Position numbers and translations under genes: made by a program | Origin: Symbiodinium kawagutii | Taxonomy: Eukaryota; Sar; Dinophyceae; Suessiales; Symbiodiniaceae | Direction of reading: 5' to 3' | Assembly: GCA_009767595.1 (NCBI GenBank) | Contig: VSDK01022105.1 | Location: 410,684 to 474,683 of the forward strand | DNA: 64,000 nt | Part shown: positions 61,000 through 64,000 of the stretch, piece after piece | Layout of the letters: every line of letters starts with the position of its first letter | Position numbering within the stretch: the stretch's first letter is position 1 | Notes under the pieces: generated by a model | Database searches by the model: none | Seen by the model: the letters and a program-made list of their open reading frames with translations, nothing else | Told to the model about the DNA's origin: nothing

Positions 61000-61584
61000 G
61001 TAAGTCAAAAACCATGGTTTTTCAATGGATACTGTAAACCAGCTGAATGAACGGTGGGTCACCATCAACGTGCTTCCGATGATCACTATCGCTCACTGCG
61101 ACGAGTCTTATTCTCACTAGCATTGTAGTTATCATTATCGATTATAATGTTATTATCAGTACAGTAATACCAATGGGTTATCACTTATCATTGCTATCAC
61201 CATACTATTCATGACTCACCAAGGTTGTCAATTCATATCCATCAACACTTGAAACCAGTACTGTCACACTCGTTATTCGTATCATTCACCAGTAACTTAG
61301 CATACATAGCAACCACCACTAAGAGCAAAATAGATTCAAACCCTTCACCAACTATTGGACAACGTAACCACTATGAACCACCGACAAAAATTCAACTAAT
61401 CAACTACCAACTGGTTAACCAACAGTTCACCAACCATCAACTAACCACCAAGCTCACCACCAATCAACCACCAATTCATCACCAATGAACCACCAACAAC
61501 TCTTCCCCATCACCAATGAACCACAACACAACTCACCACCACCCAACCGCACCTGCGACCACGTGGTCCCAACGTAGGTCCCAG
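61000..61584. other. Presumed intron; AACCA/ACCAAC-rich
   Basis: 61330-61555 is C/A-rich with AACCACCAACTAATCAACC-type degenerate repeats. No gene is seen. Confidence 0.4.
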
Positions 61585-61703
61585 CCGCCATGGCCAGCCC
61601 ACCACCGGCAGGGCATCAGCCTCCGGGCGTCCTCGTGGGTGCTTCCAACCTCCAGTTGGATCGGATCTCCAAGGCGGAGGAGTCCAGTGAGGCTGGGAGG
61701 GCG
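61585..61703 (+). CDS. Exon b of the second phase-consistent chain
   Basis: The acceptor GGTCCCAG gives T+CC (Ser), then AMASPPPAGHQPPGVLVGAS and NLQLDRISKAEESSEAGRA, ending in phase 0 at GCG|GTGGTG. The ATG at 61590 in a CCGCC|ATGG context could instead be a translation start. The minus strand is also open. No domain is recognised. Confidence 0.45.
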
Positions 61704-61842
61704 GTGGTGGTTGGTTGGTGGCTCGGCTTGGTGAAGCTTGTTGATATGGGTCCAGCAGTTAACCAACCAATAATAGCTGGTTAATGGTTAATTAATAACA
61801 GGGGATGATAACTAACAATAATAAGGGATACAAACCAACTAT

Positions 61843-61962
61843 ATGGCTATGGGTCAATATTAACCAAGCAATTTTATGGGGGATGACCAACCAATAACAA
61901 AGGAAAACAGCCTGGTTAATGATAGGGGAACCAGGGGGACTAAGGGTTTTGACCCACAGCCA
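61843..61962. repeat. Family C foldback element
   Basis: TATGGCTATGGGTCAATATT at the left, ATAGGGGAACCAGGGGGACT inside and GGGTTTTGACCCACAGCCA at the right. Confidence 0.85.
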
Positions 61963-62038
61963 AATCACCAACCATAAAATCACCAACCAAAAATCATCAC
62001 CACGGGGTTGAAACCATCAACCGAGTAACTCCTCCCAG

Positions 62039-62164
62039 CTCCACAACCGCGAACGCGTCAATGGCACCGTTGCGACATTGCTCAAGGCCTTGGTTTCGAG
62101 CACGTCCCTGGAGTTGTTGCGACGCTTTGGGGCCTGGAACGCCTCTGCTCTCAAGGAGCACTGC
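62039..62164 (+). CDS. Exon c of the second phase-consistent chain
   Basis: Acceptor CTCCCAG, donor TGC|GTAGGG, exactly 42 codons in phase 0: LHNRERVNGTVATLLKALVS then STSLELLRRFGAWNASALKE. Strong amphipathic helical pattern. The minus strand is also open, with poorer composition. It follows exon b in phase. No domain is recognised. Confidence 0.5.
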
Positions 62165-62326
62165 GTAGGGCAGGGCATGGCTTGAACGGATGTGGGTTGG
62201 TGTCTCAAGCCATACTTGGATGCGCACCCCCACTTATTAAGTGGTCGCAATTCCCATGGTTTCCAGGGGTTAGTTCAGCCACCTTATAGAGCTTAAAACC
62301 ATGGTTGTAACCACAGCTGCACATCC

Positions 62327-62593
62327 AAGTAGGGGACCCCCAAAATGGTGGGTTTATTACTTAGAATGGTTAATAAGGGATGTTTACTACTAAAAATGGC
62401 TTATAAATGATTAATGTTGCTTGATCAAGTCATAGGGGACCCCAAAGCTATGGTTGGTTTATTATGGTTAACAATGGTCAATGATAGCGGGATTATTAGC
62501 AATAATATGGGATATACCAAGAATGGTTGGTTTATTTATTTAGAATGGTTAATGAGGGATGATAACTGCGGGTACCCCGATGACTTGAGAAAA
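62327..62593. repeat. Enlarged, rearranged family A element
   Basis: AGTAGGGGACCCCCAAAATG, repeated GGTTGGTTTATTA..TTAGAATGGTTAATAAGGGATG blocks, and GCGGGTACCCCGATGACTTG then AGAAAATG. It appears to be two or three copies joined, as at 50888. Confidence 0.55.
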
Positions 62594-62599
62594 TGTCGG

Positions 62600-62749
62600 T
62601 TGGATCAATGTTTCAAGGGGATGATGGTTGGATCGCTAGGGTATGATGGTGAACATGCTGAAAGGTGGGTGAACTATATACTTTTCCGTGAAGATGGTGA
62701 AGAGGATAAGCATGGTCAACTCGTAGGTGAAGTAGTTCCAAGGATGTGA
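62600..62749 (+). CDS. Possible exon
   Basis: The frame reads RLDQCFKGMMVGSLGYDGEH then AERWVNYILFREDGEEDKHG, closing at TGA 62747. Composition is good, but part of it is made of GATGATGG words and no splice sites are secure. It could lie between exon c and 62951. Confidence 0.3.
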   Translation: MDQCFKGMMVGSLGYDGEHAERWVNYILFREDGEEDKHGQLVGEVVPRM

Positions 62750-62950
62750 ACGTCAACCAAGCAGTGAAATTCTTAGCCACACATGTGATGGGGATGATGG
62801 TGATTCTCCCCGGCCCTAGCCATCATTTTCTTCAACATTACGAATATCAACCACCAATACTAGCCATTAAAACCGCCATGTAAAATTATGAATATTGATG
62901 AATGTTGGTTAATTAATGTGACCCACCATTCAGCTGCTCACTTTTTTCAG

Positions 62951-63145
62951 ATGCCACAAGACCAGCACGCACCCCTTCCGTGGTACAGGAGGAGCGGCTC
63001 TTCCGCTTTCGCCCCGAAAAGGGAACCAATGGTGGAACGACCGTGCCTTGGAGACTGCGGCGCTGTTGTAGCAGGAAATCCGACCGGGCAAACGACCAAC
63101 AATCGCAACAATTCTTGAAATCCGCAGCAAACACCCTGCCAGGGA
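62951..63145 (+). CDS. Putative exon, basic
   Basis: After a strong acceptor (ACTTTTTTCAG) two frames compete. One (two leading bases) reads ATRPARTPSVVQEERLFRFR then PEKGTNGGTTVPWRLRRCC. The phase-0 frame reads MPQDQHAPLPWYRRSGSSAF, and only it follows exon c in phase. The 3' end is uncertain. No domain is recognised. Confidence 0.4.
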
Positions 63146-63163
63146 GTTGTGTATCTATAGTTT

Positions 63164-63260
63164 GGCAAGTTGTGTGTATCTATAGTTTGACAATCCAGTG
63201 GATGTCAAATATGTGAAGTATTTTGTGTATCTATAGTTCGGTAAAGGATTTTGTTCGGCA
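63164..63260. repeat. Three copies of GTGTATCTATAGTTTG
   Basis: At about 63148, 63173 and 63224 the word GTGTATCTATAGTT recurs, the last with TCGG. Short and imperfect; origin unknown. Confidence 0.5.
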
Positions 63261-63269
63261 GCCTATAGC

Positions 63270-64000
63270 TGTGGGATAGCCCAGCAGCAACCGCCTTTGG
63301 GTTGGTGACGTACCATCAGGCGTCAAGAGAGTGTGGTTTGACAAACTTAGTGATGATTGGCTATCAATTCCTAGTGCACCAAATTCCTCCAGAGAAGGGT
63401 TTGGATCTTCAAACTCAGCCCGAAGTGTGTTACTAAGTTAGTAACTGCTTCATCGATAAAAATCCCCTTGGTTTGCTTGGTTTTACAGGTTCAACCGTTG
63501 ACACTGCTTGAACCCCCATTCCAGCGGCTGTAGCTTTTGTAGCTTCTTGGGAGCCATTTGTCGTGCCGAAAGGATTATATATGTATGTGATTTCAGACAC
63601 AACTGGTGATTACCTGGATGTGGATCAAGCCCCTAGTGGTATAAAAACGGAAATCGAGTCGTTTAACTATCATAAAGTCTGGATCCTTGGTTGGTGAACG
63701 GGAAGCGAACCGATTGCCAAAGAGCTGGGAGTGAAGATCATCTCAAAGGATACTGATCTAGTGGGTTCTGGTTTGGTTGCCTGCGAGATGAAGCGTCGTG
63801 GTCCTAGTGCTCGAGATTTAGCGATTTTATCTCCGACATCTTTAGCTTAAAGTTTGCGCATCGCATTGGCGATAGCGGCAGATCAGGATGATTCTTCGAT
63901 TCTTCGATATCTCTTGACACAAGTGCTGCGTTCATGGCATGAAGCCTTTTTTGCAAGCAGATTTTGAGGATGCGGCCATCAGTTGCCTTTCCAGATGGAA
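63270..64000 (+). pseudogene. Coding-like region broken by stops, runs off the window
   Basis: Up to 63450 one frame reads PSGVKRVWFDKLSDDWLSIP then SAPNSSREGFGSSNSARS. From about 63500 another frame carries AVAFVASWEPFVVPKGLYMY, a TGA at 63695, SEPIAKELGVKIISKDTDLV, a TAA at 63848, then ALAIAADQDDSSILRYLLTQ, all in the same phase. Either a decayed gene or several exons with unrecognised short introns. No domain is recognised. Confidence 0.35.

Overview
The window looks like nuclear DNA of a dinoflagellate. No organism name can be read from it; the attribution is inference from three things. (1) An intact Ty1/copia retrotransposon on the minus strand (51795-59390) carries a C5-methyltransferase-like domain between protease and integrase, a combination established for dinoflagellate retrotransposons. 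(2) Small GC-rich, protein-like islands, nearly all best read on the plus strand, are scattered about every 0.5-1.5 kb in AT-richer DNA, as expected of an intron-rich gene or genes with one transcription direction. (3) The non-coding DNA is packed with short palindromic (foldback/MITE-like) elements, some with ends that look like splice sites.

Layout. 1-7.5 kb: a few putative exons, two of them Lys/Asp- or Arg/Ser-rich, among palindromic repeats and TA microsatellites. 7.5-31 kb: mostly non-coding, with scattered putative exons (best at 7333, 10485, 17383, 20120-20778, 24091, 25787), a 31-bp satellite (23546-24030) and many foldback elements. 31-47 kb: more putative exons (31176, 32632, 33834, 34705, 36496, 37884, 40757, 44417, 46562), strand-asymmetric degenerate repeats, and a large foldback element with a 62-bp satellite inside it (38519-39790). 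47-51.6 kb and 59.5-62.2 kb: the best gene model. Six plus-strand exons (48289-48379, 49173-49409, 49461-49655, 50288-50479, 51444-51577, 59606-59736) join with GT-AG introns and matching phase. A second chain (60861, 61585, 62039) follows. 63.2-64 kb: a coding-like frame broken by stops that runs off the window end.

The retrotransposon lies in the intron between exons 51444-51577 and 59606-59736, antisense to the gene. It landed inside an older foldback element, as shown by its 5-bp target duplication GGTGG. Its two 155-bp LTRs are identical and its 2393-codon reading frame is intact, so the insertion is recent.

No rRNA, tRNA, CRISPR or bacterial-type operon was seen. None of the host exons was recognised as a named protein, and splice models come from reading the sequence alone. 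Repeat families are named A-F here for convenience only.
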